DNA of 64,000 bases from Pseudomonadota bacterium (GCA_023400405.1 JAEXFD010000013.1:124001-188000); one strand, 5' to 3'; shown: positions 1-9,788, counted from the stretch's first letter. Numbers and translations are program-made. Notes: generated by a model from the letters alone, not told the origin.

Positions 1-85
1 ACTGGTCGACTATATGCATGGGGGCGCTGGGCGCATCGACCGCAAGCCCAGGCGAACCTCGCCGCATCAGCAGGTGGAGCGATGA
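1..85 (+). CDS. ECF sigma factor, C-terminal end (partial)
   Basis: Only the last 27 codons are in the window. The frame beginning at base 2 is open and ends in a TGA at 83-85 that overlaps the ATG of the FecR gene (ATGA). The tail reads LVDYMHGGAGRIDRKPR and then a basic end, which resembles the tails of FecI-like sphingomonad ECF sigma factors as I remember them. Position directly before a FecR gene and translational coupling to it are the main arguments. It would direct RNA polymerase to the operon that follows. No conserved sigma region is visible here, so the call rests on context. Confidence 0.55.
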   Translation, partial: LVDYMHGGAGRIDRKPRRTSPHQQVER

Positions 86-1038
86 GTCGCGCCCGCGAAA
101 TCGAGCAGACCGCCGCCACCTGGCTGGTCCAGCGCGAGCAGCCGGAATGGTCGGCCGAGCAGCAAGCCGCCCTCGAGCTCTGGCTCGCCGAAAACATGGC
201 GCACAAAGTCGCGTTCTGGCGGTTGGAGATCGGCTGGGCGGCGACCGAGCGGCTCGCCGCGGTGCGTGCGCCGGGAACGCCCGAACGATCCTGGTTCCGC
301 TGGCTGGTTCCTGCGCTGGCGATCGCGGCCTCGTTGCTGATCGTCTGCACGATCACGGTATTGGCGCTGCGCGGCAATGACGGAGCGACAAACGATCTCG
401 TCAAGGTGGCCACTGCCGTCGGCGCCCGCGAGCAAGTCGATCTGGTGGATGGCAGTCGCGTCACCCTAAATACCGCAAGCGCGATGCGCGCTTCGGTCGC
501 CAAGGGACGGCGCGAGGTCTGGCTGGATCGCGGCGAAGCGTTTTTCGACGTGGCGCACGATGCGCGCCGGCCCTTCACCGTGTTCGCCGGCGGACGGAAA
601 GTGACCGTGCTGGGGACCAAATTCTCGATCCGTCGCGATGGCGACGTCACCATTGTGACCGTCGCCCAGGGCCGGGTTCGCGTGGAGGACGGCGCGGCCG
701 CCGACGATCAGCGCGCGGCCGTAATCACCGCGGGGGACGTGATCGTCGCGCGCGGCACGTCGATGCTGCTGACCAAGCGATCGGATCAATGGGTGGAGGA
801 TTCGCTTTCCTGGCGCCAGGGCGTGCTGACTTTCGATCAGGTGACGCTCGATGACGCGGTCCGCGAATTCAACCGCTATAACAAGCGTCAGATCCGCATC
901 GGCGATCCGCAGGCTGCCGCGATCCGCATCGGCGGATCATTCGATGCGCATGACGTCGACGCCTTTGCGCGGCTGCTTCGCACGGCTTTCGGGCTGCACG
1001 TCACCAGCGACAAGGATGCGATCACGATTTTTTCCTGA
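82..1038 (+). CDS. FecR family anti-sigma factor
   Basis: A 318-aa inner-membrane anti-sigma/signal relay. The N-terminal cytoplasmic part carries the DUF4880-like pattern seen in FecR proteins (TWLVQREQPEWSAEQQAALE, then LAENMAHKVAFWRLE). One transmembrane helix follows at about residues 75-93 (WLVPALAIAASLLIVCTITV). The periplasmic FecR domain has the signatures LVDGSRVTLNTASAMRA, WLDRGEAFFDVAHDARRPF and VLGTKFSIR. A C-terminal STN-like segment (LTFDQVTLDDAVREFNRYN) probably contacts the receptor. It overlaps the sigma gene and sits 82 bases before a TonB receptor, the classic FecI-FecR-FecA layout. By family role it holds the sigma factor until the receptor signals substrate. Confidence 0.93.
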   Translation: MSRAREIEQTAATWLVQREQPEWSAEQQAALELWLAENMAHKVAFWRLEIGWAATERLAAVRAPGTPERSWFRWLVPALAIAASLLIVCTITVLALRGNDGATNDLVKVATAVGAREQVDLVDGSRVTLNTASAMRASVAKGRREVWLDRGEAFFDVAHDARRPFTVFAGGRKVTVLGTKFSIRRDGDVTIVTVAQGRVRVEDGAAADDQRAAVITAGDVIVARGTSMLLTKRSDQWVEDSLSWRQGVLTFDQVTLDDAVREFNRYNKRQIRIGDPQAAAIRIGGSFDAHDVDAFARLLRTAFGLHVTSDKDAITIFS

Positions 1039-1120
1039 TCGCGCGTTGGGGATTCGCGCACCGTCCTCGTCGTGACGAGCGAGCGGCCGAAACAACGGCC
1101 GCCGCGACAAGGGGAAGAGG

Positions 1121-3883
1121 ATGACCGGAAAGTTCACGCTCGCGTTGACGATTTCGACGCTGGCGATCGTCGCGACAGTGCCCGCGTCCGCGCAAGCGGA
1201 GCTGCGCACCTTTCGAGTGGAGCCGGGCAGCATGAAAGCCGCTCTGGAGGCCTGGTCGCGGCAATCGCGCCGGCACATCCTCTATCGCAGCGAAGAGGTT
1301 CAAGGGCTCCGGTCCCCGGGAGTGCATGGCCAGATGGACGAGCGCGCGGCGCTGCGTGCGATCCTTGGCCGCTCTGGGCTGGTGGTGCACAGCGACGCCT
1401 CGGGCGCCGTCGCCGTTTCGCGAGCGACTGCGGTCGCTGCCAATGGCGGAGCGACCATGCCGGGTGCGTTCCCGGTGGCACAGGACAGTCCGCCTGCCCC
1501 CGCGGCCGACGACCCCGCCCTGCAGGACATCGTCGTCACGGCGCGCCGCACGGAGGAGCGCGCGCAGCGGGTTCCGGTTGCGGTCACGGCATTCACGCAG
1601 GATTCGATCCGCGAGAAAGGCATCAACAACGGCACCGATCTCCAGAATTTCACGCCTTCGCTGTCGGTCGTCGGCGACGTCGCGCGCAACCAGGAAACCT
1701 ATACGATCCGCGGCATGGGCGGCACCGGAGGCGCGGGAACCGGCAGCGGCCCGGGCGTGGTGGGCTATTTCGCGGAGGTCCCGAGTTCGGTCAGCGGCCC
1801 CGGCAATTTCTACGACCTCGCCTCGCTCCAGGTCCTGAAGGGGCCCCAGGGAACGCTGTTCGGCCGCAACACGACGGGCGGCGCGGTGCTGATGGAACCG
1901 GCACGGCCGAAGATGAACGCGATCGAAGGCTATGTCGACCTGACCCTCGGCAATCTCGCGCGCAAGAGCGGCCAGGCCGCGCTCAACGTGCCGATCGTCG
2001 ACGACGTGCTGGCGGTGCGGGTCGCCGGCCAGTTCGATACGCGCGACGGCTATGTGCGTGATGTCAACACCGGCCGCGACTATCTCAACCGCAACAATTT
2101 CAGCCTCCGCTTCGGGATCCAGTTCAACCCCAGCGATACGCTGAGCAGCTACACCGCGGTGAGCTATCAGCAGGTCGACGAGCATGGCGGCGGCAATGTC
2201 CTGCTCGCGGTCAACCCGGCGCGGCCCTACGCAGCCCTGCTTCAGCCCTATCTGGCCCTGCAGCAGGCGCGCGGCGTCCGAGAGACGGCGCTCAGCGTTC
2301 CGACCTTCGAGAAGGCGAAGAACTTCCTCGTGCTCAACAATACCGAGTGGCGCCCATCGTCGACGATCACGATCAAGAACATCTTCAGCTACGCACGCAC
2401 CCGGTCGACCAGCGCCACCGACCGCGACGCGACGCCGTTGCCGGTCGCCGACCTGCTCGGCGCTTATCCGGGAGGCTGGAACAACAATCTGCGCACGATC
2501 ACCGAAGAACTGCAGCTGCGCTATGACGACGGCAAGCTGCGCCTTCAGGCCGGCGGCTTCTATCTCGACCAGAACACTCCCGCACCGCTGACTTTCCAGA
2601 CCGTCAATCCGATGCAGGCAGCCGGCATCCTTGGCGGGGGCCCGCTCGTCTTCCCGCAGGCGCTGTGGCCGGCACTGGGCCTGAGCGGTCCGTTGGCGCC
2701 TGCACTCAGCCTTCAGCCGAGCGCGCATGTCGATGGTCGCAGCAAGGCGCTTTATGCGCAGGCGCAATATGCGTTGACGCCGGCCCTCACCGCGACCGCC
2801 GGCTTTCGGTGGACCTGGGACACGTTCGGGGGCGACATTCAGGCCTATCAGGATCCCGCGAGCTACCAGATCTTCACTCGCCTCGCTGCGCTCGGCCTGA
2901 TTTCGCAGGCGCAGGCGACGCAGGTCATCGGCCTCAATGCCGGCCTGTGCACCTATGATGCGTTCAAGGCCGTCGCCGCAGGCGGTTTCCCCACGCTCAA
3001 ATATCCGAATTGCACGTCACCGACCTTCCGGGGCCGGAGCGACGGACCGACCTGGCAGCTGGGACTGGACTGGCGGGCCGACCCCGGCACCTTGCTCTAT
3101 GCGGTGTCGCGGCGCGGCTACAAATCGGGCGCGAGCAATCCGATCGTATCGCTGTTCCTCGGCGAACAGCACCCGCTTTTCGCGGTTCGTCCCGAGCAGG
3201 TGACCGACGCGGAAATCGGAGTGAAGCGCGACTGGTCGTTCGGCGACGTGAAGGCACGAACCAACATCGCCGCCTTCTATACCTGGTATGACGACATCCA
3301 GGTGATCCAGCGGGCCGCGATCGCCGGCTCGGACATCCTGACCAACGCCCAGCGCGCGCGCGTAATGGGCCTCGAGTTCGAAGGGATGCTCAAGCCGACC
3401 CGCGCGCTGACGCTCGGCGCGACATATTCGTATAATTCCGCCAAGTATCTGGAGTACAGGACGATCGCGATCCCGGCGATCCCCTCTGCACTCACCGCCG
3501 CGCAGCCCAGCCGCGACCTTGCGGGTACGCCCTTCTCGTTCGTGCCGAAGCACAAATATACGCTGAGCGGTGAACTGGCGCTGCCACTGCCCAAATCCGA
3601 GGGCGAGATGAGCGTCTCCGCGCTCTGGTCCTATCAGTCGAGCCAGCGGGTCACCCCCGAGAGCCAACCCTTCGACACGATCGCGGGCTATGGCCTGCTC
3701 AATTTGCGGCTGGATTGGCGCAACGTCCGCGGCGCCCCGCTCGACCTCGCCATTTACGGCACCAATGTCCTCGACCAGGAATATCGGGTGACGGCCAACC
3801 CGGGATATAACAATTCCGGGTTCGTCGGATCGATCTATGGCGAGCCGGCGCAATATGGCGTCCAGCTCCGCTACCGCTTCTGA
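1121..3883 (+). CDS. TonB-dependent receptor with STN signalling domain
   Basis: A 920-aa outer-membrane active transporter. A signal peptide (LALTISTLAIVATVPASAQA) is followed by an STN domain (about 30-105, TFRVEPGSMKAALEAWSRQS), a TonB-box-like stretch (DIVVTARRTEERAQRVP), the plug (VTAFTQDSIREKGINNGTD, LQVLKGPQGTLFGRNTTGG) and a 22-strand-type barrel ending in the aromatic VQLRYRF. The start is set by GGGGAAGAGG just before ATG. The STN domain plus the upstream FecR make it a transducer type that senses its own ligand. The downstream enzymes suggest an acylated saccharide as ligand (inference). Only 11 bases separate it from the next gene. Confidence 0.95.
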   Translation: MTGKFTLALTISTLAIVATVPASAQAELRTFRVEPGSMKAALEAWSRQSRRHILYRSEEVQGLRSPGVHGQMDERAALRAILGRSGLVVHSDASGAVAVSRATAVAANGGATMPGAFPVAQDSPPAPAADDPALQDIVVTARRTEERAQRVPVAVTAFTQDSIREKGINNGTDLQNFTPSLSVVGDVARNQETYTIRGMGGTGGAGTGSGPGVVGYFAEVPSSVSGPGNFYDLASLQVLKGPQGTLFGRNTTGGAVLMEPARPKMNAIEGYVDLTLGNLARKSGQAALNVPIVDDVLAVRVAGQFDTRDGYVRDVNTGRDYLNRNNFSLRFGIQFNPSDTLSSYTAVSYQQVDEHGGGNVLLAVNPARPYAALLQPYLALQQARGVRETALSVPTFEKAKNFLVLNNTEWRPSSTITIKNIFSYARTRSTSATDRDATPLPVADLLGAYPGGWNNNLRTITEELQLRYDDGKLRLQAGGFYLDQNTPAPLTFQTVNPMQAAGILGGGPLVFPQALWPALGLSGPLAPALSLQPSAHVDGRSKALYAQAQYALTPALTATAGFRWTWDTFGGDIQAYQDPASYQIFTRLAALGLISQAQATQVIGLNAGLCTYDAFKAVAAGGFPTLKYPNCTSPTFRGRSDGPTWQLGLDWRADPGTLLYAVSRRGYKSGASNPIVSLFLGEQHPLFAVRPEQVTDAEIGVKRDWSFGDVKARTNIAAFYTWYDDIQVIQRAAIAGSDILTNAQRARVMGLEFEGMLKPTRALTLGATYSYNSAKYLEYRTIAIPAIPSALTAAQPSRDLAGTPFSFVPKHKYTLSGELALPLPKSEGEMSVSALWSYQSSQRVTPESQPFDTIAGYGLLNLRLDWRNVRGAPLDLAIYGTNVLDQEYRVTANPGYNNSGFVGSIYGEPAQYGVQLRYRF

Positions 3884-3894
3884 GGAGGCGGAGA

Positions 3895-5256
3895 ATGCGC
3901 ATCGCAACCCTAGTGTCGCTGGCGGTGCTGGCAACCGCGACGGCTGGGGCTCGACCTGTGGCACAGGAGGCGGCGTCCCGAGCCGCCGTCTTCGCGCCGT
4001 CGCAGACCCAGGCCGAATTGCTCGCAAAGGCCCGGACGGCAGGCGCGAGCGAACTCGTGCCAAGCGCGGGTCCCAACGGCGGCATGATCGTCAACGGCAA
4101 ACTCGCCGGGCGGGCCTTCGTGCTGGCACTGCCGGCCAATTGGACGGGGGAGATGGTCTTGTTCGGGCAAGGATATGCCCTGCCCGGCAGCACCCCGACC
4201 GTGCCGAGCGACCCGATCGCAAAGGATCCGGGCGGCGGCCTGTTCAAGCACCTCTACGCCGAGGGCGTGGCCAGTGGCATCGCGGCCTTCGACAAATCCG
4301 GCATAGCGACCGAAAGCGGCGCGAAGAACAGCATGCGGCTCCGTGCTCTGGCGACGAAGATCGGCGCCACCCGCTTCTATGCAGTGGGTGGTTCGATGGG
4401 CGGCAGCATCGTGATGGCGCTCATCGAACTCTATCCGCGGGATTTCGCCGGCGCAGTGTCGATGTGCGGCGTCGCCCAGGGCTGGCTCCCGCTCGTCCAG
4501 CAATTGGCGGACATGCGCGGTGCCTATGACCTGCTCACCGAAGGCACGCGCTATGCGCTGCCCGGCGGAAAAGATGTGACCCGCTCTGCACTTCCGGTCG
4601 TTCCGCCGGCCGGCGATGCAATGTCGGGAGACGCTTTCCGCGAAGCGCAGAAGATGAAGGTGCTGCTGCCGATCCTCGCCCTGTTCCAGGCGGCAAAGGC
4701 TAATCCCGACGGACGAGAAGCGAAGATCGTCCGTCAGGTGGCCGCGGTCGGCGGCTTCGCGCCAGACCCTGCTGCGCTCGGCGCACCGCTCTATTCCGCG
4801 CTGCTCGGCATGGACGACATCGTCGCAACGATGGGCGGACTGCCGATCGGCAATATCGGCAAGGTCTATGATCCACCTGAGATGAGCGCCGAGGGGAAGG
4901 CCGAGTTCAATCGCCGGATGCAACGCTATGCTGCGGACCCGAAGGCGGTCGCCTATGCTATGCAATGGCATCAGGCCACCGGCCGCTTCCGCGTGCCGCT
5001 CGTCACCGTACACCAGACGATCGACGCGCTGGTTCCCTTCGCCCAATCGCAGGGGCTTGGACGCGTCGTCGCACGCGCCGGAAATTCGGCCCGTCTTGCA
5101 CAATATGCGGTGCCACCGACCCGATTCCCCCTTCCAGGTGGGCTCGAAGGCTACACCCATTGCGGCTTCACGCCTGCCCAGAACATTGCCGCGTTCGAAG
5201 CGATGCGGAGCTGGGTGAAGACCGGCCGCAGGCCCGGGCCCGAGGCAGTGAAGTGA
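3895..5256 (+). CDS. secreted alpha/beta hydrolase (esterase-like), paralogue 1
   Basis: A 453-aa protein with a signal peptide (MRIATLVSLAVLATATAGA). The nucleophile elbow is GGSMGG with Ser167. A C-terminal GYTHCGF supplies the likely catalytic His422. There is a strong ribosome site (GAGGAGGCGGAG) before the ATG. It is clearly paralogous to the hydrolase at 9785: both share PNGG-IxxGKL near residue 60, the GxSMGG elbow, a KVY(D/S)-P segment and the THCGF ending. I do not recognise the exact family; an esterase or amidase acting on the imported ligand in the periplasm is the simplest reading. It lies directly after the receptor and overlaps the following GH1 gene by GTGA. Confidence 0.8.
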   Translation: MRIATLVSLAVLATATAGARPVAQEAASRAAVFAPSQTQAELLAKARTAGASELVPSAGPNGGMIVNGKLAGRAFVLALPANWTGEMVLFGQGYALPGSTPTVPSDPIAKDPGGGLFKHLYAEGVASGIAAFDKSGIATESGAKNSMRLRALATKIGATRFYAVGGSMGGSIVMALIELYPRDFAGAVSMCGVAQGWLPLVQQLADMRGAYDLLTEGTRYALPGGKDVTRSALPVVPPAGDAMSGDAFREAQKMKVLLPILALFQAAKANPDGREAKIVRQVAAVGGFAPDPAALGAPLYSALLGMDDIVATMGGLPIGNIGKVYDPPEMSAEGKAEFNRRMQRYAADPKAVAYAMQWHQATGRFRVPLVTVHQTIDALVPFAQSQGLGRVVARAGNSARLAQYAVPPTRFPLPGGLEGYTHCGFTPAQNIAAFEAMRSWVKTGRRPGPEAVK

Positions 5257-6554
5257 CCTTGGACCGGCGCGGCATGATTGGCCTCGGCATGGCCGTGGGA
5301 ACGGCGATGGCGCTCCCCGCCCGTGCCGCCGCATCCGATTCGTTCCTCTGGGGCGCGGCGACCGCGGGGCATCAGGTCGAGGGCAACAATGTCTCGGCGG
5401 ACATCTGGCTGCTGGAGCAAGTGAAGCCCAGTGTTTTCGCCGAGCCTTCGGGTGATGGCTGCGACAGCCTTCACCGCTGGCGCGAAGACGTCGCGATCGT
5501 CAAGGCGCTGGGTCTCAACTGCTACCGCTTCTCGATCGAGTGGCCGAGGATCGAACCGGCCAAGGGACAGTTCAGCCAGGCCTTTCTCGATCATTACAAG
5601 GCGATTGTCGATCATTGTCGCGATCAGGGGCTGGCACCCGTCGTCACCTTCAATCACTTCACGACGCCGCGCTGGTTTGCCGCGGCGGGCGGGTGGGAGC
5701 AACGTGACGCGGCCGACCTGTTCGCACGCTATTGCGACAAGGCAGCGCGCGCCATGGCCGGGGGCATCAGCCATGCGCTCACCTTCAACGAGCCCAACCT
5801 GGCGCTCGGCGGCCGCTGGGCGATCAGCCCGCCGCCCGCGGATTTCCTAGTGAAGATGGCAGCCTGCGTCGCCGCGGCCGCCAAGGCAAGCGGATCGGAT
5901 CGCTTCTCGGTGCTCAACGCCGGCGACCCCAGCCCGATGATCCCGGGAATCACGGCGGCGCATGTGGCCGGGCGGGCTGCGATCAAGGCGGCGCGCGGCG
6001 ACTTGCCGGTCGGTCTCAGCCTCGCCATTCCCGACAATGTGCCGGTGGGCCCCGACAGCGGCATCGAGCGCAAGCGCGCGGAGATCTACGGCCCGTTCTT
6101 CGCCGTCATGGACCGCGATGATTTCGTCGGCGTGCAGACCTATGGCCGCGCCTTTGTCGGTCGTGATCGCGACGTTGCGGCGCCGCTCGACGCCCCGAGG
6201 CGTGGCGACGGAAAGGAATGGTATCCCGCCGCGGTCGGTAATGTCGTGCGCTACGTCCACCACGCGACCGGAAAGCCCGTACTGGTGACCGAGAACGGCA
6301 TCGACGCGAGCGACGATTCGCTGCGGACCCGTTTCATTCCTGAAGCGATCGCCTCGGTCGAACGCGCGCGGGCGGACGGGGTACCCGTGCTCGGCTATAT
6401 CCATTGGTCATTGCTCGACAATTTCGAATGGCTGTCCGGCTACGGACCGAAATTCGGCCTGGTCGCCGTCGATCGAAGCAGCTTCAAGCGCACGCCCAAA
6501 CCCAGCGCGAGGCTGCTCGGCAGCATTGCGCGGGCTGGCGGAACCCTCCGGTGA
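5253..6554 (+). CDS. GH1 beta-glycosidase, exported copy
   Basis: A 433-aa glycoside hydrolase family 1 enzyme, retaining, (beta/alpha)8 barrel. The N-terminal family pattern FLWGAATAGHQVEG is at 31-44. Acid/base Glu180 lies in LTFNEPN and nucleophile Glu347 in LVTENGI. YIHWSLLDNFEW follows near the end. The chosen start is the GTG overlapping the previous stop (GTGA). The frame is open further upstream, but that stretch is antisense-like sequence inside the hydrolase gene. The N-terminus LDRRGMIGLGMAVGTAMALP has a twin-arginine followed by a hydrophobic segment, so Tat export is plausible. It probably removes beta-glucosyl or beta-galactosyl residues; the specificity cannot be read. Confidence 0.9.
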   Translation: MTLDRRGMIGLGMAVGTAMALPARAAASDSFLWGAATAGHQVEGNNVSADIWLLEQVKPSVFAEPSGDGCDSLHRWREDVAIVKALGLNCYRFSIEWPRIEPAKGQFSQAFLDHYKAIVDHCRDQGLAPVVTFNHFTTPRWFAAAGGWEQRDAADLFARYCDKAARAMAGGISHALTFNEPNLALGGRWAISPPPADFLVKMAACVAAAAKASGSDRFSVLNAGDPSPMIPGITAAHVAGRAAIKAARGDLPVGLSLAIPDNVPVGPDSGIERKRAEIYGPFFAVMDRDDFVGVQTYGRAFVGRDRDVAAPLDAPRRGDGKEWYPAAVGNVVRYVHHATGKPVLVTENGIDASDDSLRTRFIPEAIASVERARADGVPVLGYIHWSLLDNFEWLSGYGPKFGLVAVDRSSFKRTPKPSARLLGSIARAGGTLR

Positions 6555-7777
6555 TCGGCGAACGATCGGCCTTCCTATGGGGCGCCGCGACCGCGGGGCA
6601 CCAAGTCGAGGGCAACAATGTCAACGCCGACATCTGGCTGCTCGAGCAAGTGAGGAACACCGGTTTCGTCGAGCCCTCGGGCGATGCGTGCGACAGCCTC
6701 CATCGCTGGCGCGAAGACATCGCGCTCGCCGCATCATTGGGGCTGAACTGCTTTCGATTTTCGATCGAATGGTCCCGAATCGAGCCGGAGCCGGGCGCGT
6801 TCAGCCAAGCCTGGCTCGATCATTATGCACGGATCGCTTGGGCGTGCCGCGAGGCCGGCCTGGCGCCGGTCGTGACGCTCAGCCACTTCACCAGCCCAAG
6901 TTGGTTCGCGCGCCTGGGGGGATGGAACGATCCCGAAGCCACGGGGCGCTTCGCCCGCTTTGCCGAGCGCGCAGGCCGGCAGCTGGCGCCGGTGGCGTCG
7001 CATGTCGTCACCTTCAACGAGCCCAATCTGCCGTTGATGGGGCGCTGGGTTTCGACGCCGCTCGCCGACGCGGCGCGCGCCGGCCTCGATGCCATGCTGG
7101 CCGAGGCCGCGCGCGCGAGCGGGTCCGATCGTTTCGACGTGTGGGTCTATTCGCGCGGGGAGGATGACGCGCTTGCCCATCTTCTCAATGGACACCGCGC
7201 CGCCTGCCAGGCCTGGAAATCCGAGCGCGCGTCGGTCCTTGTCGGCATGAGCCTGGCGCTTCCGGACGCGCAGCCGGTCGATGGCGAGAGCGGGCTGGCG
7301 GCCTATCGCCGGCTTGCCGAAGCCCCCTTTTTCGAAGCTGCGCGGGCCGACGATTTCATCGGCGTCCAGACTTATGGCCGGATCCGGGTGGGCACCGACT
7401 CCGTGCTGCCGCCCCCGGACGGCGCCGAGCGTACCGAGAGCGGCGATGAATATTATCCGCAAGCGCTTGGCGCCGCGATCAGGCATGCGCATGAGCAGAC
7501 CGGTCGCCCGGTGCTCGTCACGGAGAACGGCATTGCCGCGGCAGACGACGCCCTTCGTGCCCGCTACATCCCGGCGGCGCTCGCATCTCTCGATAACGCG
7601 CAAGCGCAGGGCATTCCGGTCCTCGGCTATATCCACTGGTCGCTGCTCGACAATTTCGAATGGCGGCGCGGCTATCGCCAGCATTTTGGGCTGTTCTCGG
7701 TCGATCGCGCCAATTTCAGGCGCGCGCCCAAGCCTAGTGCGGCCGCTTATGCCGCGGCGGTGAGGCGCCGCCGATGA
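6551..7777 (+). CDS. GH1 beta-glycosidase, copy without signal peptide
   Basis: A 408-aa GH1 enzyme, close paralogue of the preceding gene (FLWGAATAGHQVEGNN and DSLHRWRED are nearly identical). The acid/base is Glu157 in VTFNEPN and the nucleophile Glu325 in LVTENGI. The start is a GTG overlapping the previous TGA. From this start the first residues are already the catalytic fold (VIGERSAFLWGAATAG), so no export signal is visible, unlike the neighbour. That suggests cytoplasmic hydrolysis, or that a different start is used. The tandem arrangement points to local duplication followed by division of labour. The next gene starts inside its stop codon. Confidence 0.9.
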   Translation: MIGERSAFLWGAATAGHQVEGNNVNADIWLLEQVRNTGFVEPSGDACDSLHRWREDIALAASLGLNCFRFSIEWSRIEPEPGAFSQAWLDHYARIAWACREAGLAPVVTLSHFTSPSWFARLGGWNDPEATGRFARFAERAGRQLAPVASHVVTFNEPNLPLMGRWVSTPLADAARAGLDAMLAEAARASGSDRFDVWVYSRGEDDALAHLLNGHRAACQAWKSERASVLVGMSLALPDAQPVDGESGLAAYRRLAEAPFFEAARADDFIGVQTYGRIRVGTDSVLPPPDGAERTESGDEYYPQALGAAIRHAHEQTGRPVLVTENGIAAADDALRARYIPAALASLDNAQAQGIPVLGYIHWSLLDNFEWRRGYRQHFGLFSVDRANFRRAPKPSAAAYAAAVRRRR

Positions 7778-8739
7778 TCGCCCGTCTCGCACTCATTCCG
7801 GCCTTGTTCGCCGCAAACTCCGTTTCGGCGCAGCAGATCAAGGCGCCATGGCCCGCCTGGTTGTCTGCGCAGGCACGCGCCGGACTCGCCGCGGACGAGG
7901 CCCGCCAGGGCGGCCCCAACTCGATCGAGGCCCGACGCGCGCGGGCGGATGCCATCCAGCAGGAGGTCGGCCAACCCCGACTCCGGCGCTACGGCGTGCG
8001 GATGGTCGAGACGCGTATCGGCGGCGTGGCCGTTCGCATCTTCACGCCAAAGGCAATGCGTGCCGATGCTCCGATCCTGCTCAACCTCCATGGCGGGGGC
8101 TTCATGGTGGACTCGGGCTCGATCACCGAGAACGCCGCAGTCGCAGGACTCACTCGATACCGAGTCATCGCCGTGCGCTATCGCCTCGCGCCCGAACATC
8201 TCTTTCCGGAGGCAGTGGACGACGCACTCAAGGTCTATCGCGCGCTGCTGGCGGAGCGTCCTCGGCGAGCGGTGGGAGTCTACGGCACGTCGGCCGGCGC
8301 TATCCTGGCCGCGGAGCTAGTTGCACGGCTACGGGTTGAAAATTTGCCGCAACCGGCTGCGCTCGGCTTCTTTTCGGGTAGCGCCGATCTCGCCCGAGCC
8401 GGTGACAGCATGGCGCTGTTCCTGGATCCGGCCGCCGCCGGCGCGCTGGTCGCGCTCTATGCAGGAAAGCGGGACCCTGCGGATCCCTTGCTGTCTCCGG
8501 CGCGGGGCCAACTCGCCGGCTGGCCGCCGACGCTCTGCCTCGCCAGCGAAAGGGACTTCCTGATGAGCGCCACCGCCGACTTTTGCCGATCGCTCGATGC
8601 AGCGGGGGTGCCGTCGAACCTTATTCTGTTCGACGGCCTGCCCCACGCCTTCTGGAGCTATATCGATGCCCCGGAGACCGATGCCGCCTTTGCAGCGATG
8701 GCACGCTTCTTCCGGGCACGGCTGGAGGAAAAACGATGA
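7774..8739 (+). CDS. HSL-type alpha/beta hydrolase (carboxylesterase), copy 1
   Basis: A 321-aa secreted esterase of the hormone-sensitive-lipase (bacterial family IV) type. It has a signal peptide (MIARLALIPALFAANSVSAQ). The oxyanion motif HGGG is at 106-109 (LLNLHGGGFMVDSG), the nucleophile Ser173 is in GTSAG and the catalytic His is in DGLPHAFW near the C-terminus. The family usually cleaves short- to medium-chain acyl esters. ATGA overlap with the preceding GH1 gene indicates coupled translation. A second HSL gene follows directly; the two differ in the oxyanion motif (HGGG versus HGGA) and may cut different acyl groups (inference). Confidence 0.88.
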   Translation: MIARLALIPALFAANSVSAQQIKAPWPAWLSAQARAGLAADEARQGGPNSIEARRARADAIQQEVGQPRLRRYGVRMVETRIGGVAVRIFTPKAMRADAPILLNLHGGGFMVDSGSITENAAVAGLTRYRVIAVRYRLAPEHLFPEAVDDALKVYRALLAERPRRAVGVYGTSAGAILAAELVARLRVENLPQPAALGFFSGSADLARAGDSMALFLDPAAAGALVALYAGKRDPADPLLSPARGQLAGWPPTLCLASERDFLMSATADFCRSLDAAGVPSNLILFDGLPHAFWSYIDAPETDAAFAAMARFFRARLEEKR

Positions 8740-9788
8740 AAGCCATGCGTGCAGCCTTCTTCCTCGGACTGACCGCCTCGCCGATCGCAGCGCAGGAAGT
8801 CCACGTCCCCGCCTTCACGCTGCCGCCGTCCAACCAGCTCAGCGCGGAGGCACAGCGCGTGCTCGCGCAGATGAAGAGCGAGAGTGCACCGAAGGAGATC
8901 GCGAACGATCTTCCGAAGCAGCGCGCTTTCTATCAGCGCTGGAACGACCGCCGACTCGCCGAGATGCGTCGCCGTTTCGCAACGCGTTCCGAGCGGCGGG
9001 CGATCGGCGGCATCTCGGTCGATATCGTCACGCCCGAGGATGGGATCGCGCCCGCGAATGCCAATCGGATCCTGATCAACGTGCATGGCGGCGCGTTCAT
9101 GTGGGGGGCGGGCAGCGGCGCGCTCGTCGAGGCGATTCCGATCGCGGCGACAATGAAGGCGAAGGTCGTGACCGTCGATTATCGCCTCACCCCCGAGCAC
9201 CGCTATCCGGCCGCTTCGCAGGACGTCACCGCGGTCTATCGTGCATTGCTCAAGCAATACCGACCGGAGAATATCGGCATCTATGGCTGTTCGGCGGGCG
9301 GCGTGATTACCGCTCAGGCCACGGCATGGATCCGGAGCCAGGGCCTCCCCCGTCCCGGCGCGATCGGCACCTTTTGCGGCACCGGGGCGGCCTATTCGGG
9401 CGATAGCCCCTACCTCGCCGGTCCGATCACGGGCGGAGAAGTGCTGCTGGCTCCGGCCCTGCCGGCGACGATCCCCAATCCCTATATGGCGGGCGCCACC
9501 GCAGACGATGCGCGCGCCTATCCGCTCGACTCGGACGCCGAAACCAAAGCGATGCCGCCAACCTTGTTGCTGGCGGGCGGACGCGACTTCGCGGCGAGCG
9601 CGCTCACGCTGGCGCATCGCAGGCTCGCGGCGGCGGGCATCGACAGCGAGCTCCAGCTGTTCGACGGACTGCCGCACGCCTTCTTCATGTGGCCGGACAT
9701 GCCCGAATCGATCGAGGCCTACCGCCTGATCGCCAGCTTCTTCGGCCGTCACCTAGGCAACCACCCGCTGAAAAGGAATGCTCGATGA
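8736..9788 (+). CDS. HSL-type alpha/beta hydrolase (carboxylesterase), copy 2
   Basis: A 350-aa secreted esterase with signal peptide (MKAMRAAFFLGLTASPIAAQ). Motifs are the oxyanion HGGA at 117-120, DYRLTPEHRYPAA, nucleophile Ser186 in GCSAGG and catalytic His in DGLPHAFFMW. The start is the ATG overlapping the previous stop, preceded by GGAGGAAAAACG. An insertion around YLAGPITGGEVLLAPALPA, absent from the neighbour, may form part of a lid or substrate pocket. Together with the neighbouring hydrolases it gives this operon four predicted acyl-cleaving enzymes. ATGA overlap with the next gene. Confidence 0.88.
   Translation: MKAMRAAFFLGLTASPIAAQEVHVPAFTLPPSNQLSAEAQRVLAQMKSESAPKEIANDLPKQRAFYQRWNDRRLAEMRRRFATRSERRAIGGISVDIVTPEDGIAPANANRILINVHGGAFMWGAGSGALVEAIPIAATMKAKVVTVDYRLTPEHRYPAASQDVTAVYRALLKQYRPENIGIYGCSAGGVITAQATAWIRSQGLPRPGAIGTFCGTGAAYSGDSPYLAGPITGGEVLLAPALPATIPNPYMAGATADDARAYPLDSDAETKAMPPTLLLAGGRDFAASALTLAHRRLAAAGIDSELQLFDGLPHAFFMWPDMPESIEAYRLIASFFGRHLGNHPLKRNAR

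Noticed and set aside
4965..5252. N-terminal extension of the first GH1 gene
   Set aside because: The extra 96 codons overlap the hydrolase gene in another frame and have no GH1 similarity; the GTG at 5253 gives a plausible export signal.
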